Part shown: positions 5,303 to 6,353 of the stretch, one piece after another | Layout of the letters: the number at the start of each line of letters is the position of its first letter | Position numbering within the stretch: the first letter of the stretch is position 1 | Source: Candidatus Arcanibacter lacustris | GTDB taxonomy: Bacteria; Pseudomonadota; Alphaproteobacteria; Rickettsiales; Arcanibacteraceae | DNA length: 6,353 nucleotides | Direction: 5' to 3' | Assembly: GCA_000970895.1 (NCBI GenBank) | Contig: JYHA01000142.1 | Coordinates: forward strand, 1 to 6,353 | Translations under genes and position numbers: made by a program | Notes under the pieces: generated by a model | The model's database searches: none | Seen by the model: the letters and a program-made list of their open reading frames with translations, nothing else | What the model was told of the DNA's origin: nothing

Positions 5303-5336
5303 CCCATCAAACGACCGTTTGTTGAGAAAATATGGG
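5303..5336 (-). terminator. Possible hairpin at the end of the right-edge gene
   Basis: CAAACG (5308-5313) and CGTTTG (5316-5321) form a perfect tight stem. CCCAT (5303-5307) can also pair with ATGGG (5332-5336), leaving an unpaired stretch on one side. It starts 18 nt after the stop codon of the right-edge gene. No U-tract follows on the minus strand, so if it ends transcription it is not a classic intrinsic terminator. Confidence 0.3.
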
Positions 5337-5353
5337 TTTAAAACTCAAATTAG

Positions 5354-6353
5354 CTAGAGATCATTAGTCGTAGTATGGTGATTTGATAGATTCAAATCAC
5401 CACTTAACTTAACTATAGCTTCTTTAGTATAATCGCTTTTAGAATCTTCAAACTCCCAATCATGAGTTTTTTCATAATATTGACTCTCAAAATACTTATA
5501 GCTATTTTTTGCATCAATACAAAAAGGTGCTAAATATTTATTATATTTTGTAGTAAAACCTTGATCTTCTTCGTTGTAATATTTTCTGCATTTATTTATT
5601 AAATTACTTATTTTACCTTCACATAACTTTTGAGATAAAAATATATCTTTCATAGATTCATCATCTAGAGCTTTGTAGCCATGTTTTGATTGCCAATTAT
5701 TATTCACAGCTTCTATTTCAAAGTAATTATTACATTCACCTTTAGCCGAAGGATAAATTCTTTCAAAAGCTTGAGGAGCATATATTCTTTCAACTAACTC
5801 TGAATCAGTATATTTTTTACAATTAGAAGTAAGAGAATCTATAGGAAAATAAAAGTCAAAAACAATACCAGCTATAGTAAACACAACACCGCTTGCACTT
5901 AAGATATATTTGTGATGTACATTACTAGCATAGTAAGCTGATATTCCTGATGAAAATGCAGCGACAAGACCAATAATTTTACTTTCAGAATATTGATAAA
6001 TAATTTGATCAACAGATGTGCATAATGGTGCTGATTGACACCAACTTATTGAAGGCTCTAAGCCATCATCTTCTTTCATGCGCAACCCTGGAATGATAGT
6101 TTTATTTAAAAATATATCACCTTTATGACAATCAGAAATTGAAAAATAAGTATCTAAATATTTTTTTGGCATATCCGCAGCATCTTTATATCGTATTTTT
6201 GCTAAACATTCATTAAGTCCTTCATTATTATATTTATTACAAATGCCACTATAAGTCAATATTTTATCGCTAAGCCATCCAAAAACGATAGAATTTGCGG
6301 TTCTGTCGCATCTGTTGAAAGTTAACGAATTATCTGTTATTTTGCCTTGAAAA
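5354..6353 (-). CDS. Cysteine-rich protein with two membrane helices, N-terminus beyond window
   Basis: The frame is open from the right edge to TAG at 5356-5354, giving 332 visible residues, and the true start lies outside the window. A TTG at 6259 could be read as a start, but the 31 residues before it (including CDRTANSIVFGWL) look like normal protein. No family is recognised. Visible residues 126-143 and 149-171 are two adjacent hydrophobic helices separated by a short HHK-containing turn, so the protein is probably an inner-membrane hairpin. Eleven cysteines are spread through both flanking parts (for example visible 15, 38, 49, 75, 105, 111, 178, 207, 244, 255, 278). That fits disulfide-bonded domains on the periplasmic side, with both flanks on the same face. 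The C-terminal 150 residues are polar and Lys/Tyr/Asn-rich. A part in secretion or the cell surface is conceivable, but nothing in the sequence shows it. Confidence 0.75.
   Translation of the reverse strand, partial: FQGKITDNSLTFNRCDRTANSIVFGWLSDKILTYSGICNKYNNEGLNECLAKIRYKDAADMPKKYLDTYFSISDCHKGDIFLNKTIIPGLRMKEDDGLEPSISWCQSAPLCTSVDQIIYQYSESKIIGLVAAFSSGISAYYASNVHHKYILSASGVVFTIAGIVFDFYFPIDSLTSNCKKYTDSELVERIYAPQAFERIYPSAKGECNNYFEIEAVNNNWQSKHGYKALDDESMKDIFLSQKLCEGKISNLINKCRKYYNEEDQGFTTKYNKYLAPFCIDAKNSYKYFESQYYEKTHDWEFEDSKSDYTKEAIVKLSGDLNLSNHHTTTNDL

Larger units (their letters stand above)
4997..5353. other. Gene-free spacer upstream of fic
   Basis: These 357 bases hold the fic promoter at the left end and an interrupted hairpin near the right end (5303-5336). 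The middle (about 5060-5300) shows no recognisable gene in either direction and only frames shorter than 30 codons. It has a slightly richer, less monotonous base composition than the other spacers, so it could be decayed coding or insertion-sequence DNA, but I cannot identify a source. Confidence 0.6.

Noticed and set aside
6257..6259. TTG as the start of the right-edge gene
   Set aside because: The frame continues without a stop to the window edge with protein-like sequence, and there is no ribosome site before the TTG.
5354..6353. Assignment of the cysteine-rich membrane protein to a type IV secretion component
   Set aside because: Membrane segments and cysteines alone are not enough. I see no family motif, and no secretion genes are in the window.
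1..6353. tRNA, rRNA or riboswitch genes
   Set aside because: By eye no cloverleaf with a GTTCRA-type T-loop, no ribosomal RNA core sequence and no known riboswitch core was found on either strand.

Overview
The window is very AT-rich, gene-sparse bacterial DNA in which every recognisable gene is read leftwards on the minus strand. The base composition, the long AT-rich spacers, and the mix of two type II toxin-antitoxin (TA) pairs, a Fic enzyme and a SOUL-family protein fit the accessory part of a host-associated, genome-reduced bacterium. A member of the Rickettsiales or a similar intracellular lineage is my best guess, but nothing here fixes the taxon.

In transcription order (right to left) the layout is as follows. 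A cysteine-rich protein with two membrane segments has its 5' end beyond the right edge (5354-6353). A gene-free spacer follows (4997-5353), with a good promoter for a class II Fic-type AMP-transferase with a C-terminal winged helix (3839-4996). The next spacer (3441-3838) contains a 120-bp element bounded by perfect 12-bp inverted repeats with a nested hairpin, and then an AT-rich promoter region. A ribbon-helix-helix antitoxin and a YafQ-type mRNase toxin overlap by 17 nt (2927-3440). A HigB toxin and HigA antitoxin follow (2140-2748), driven by a near-consensus promoter placed so that the higB message should be leaderless. A 200-bp spacer is packed with GTAC-cored inverted repeats (1954-2153). 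Last come a membrane-anchored SOUL-family heme-binding-like protein (1258-1893) and, overlapping it by 8 nt, a long SEC-C zinc-motif protein that runs off the left edge (1-1265).

The two TA modules and the Fic protein form a 3-kb toxin cluster whose likely shared theme is growth control or island maintenance. The SOUL and SEC-C genes look like a translationally coupled pair and are probably a separate unit. The strongest non-coding signals are the leaderless higB promoter with its operator-like palindrome, the GTAC repeat cluster, and the 120-bp inverted-repeat element. Both edge genes are incomplete and their reading frames stay open to the window ends.
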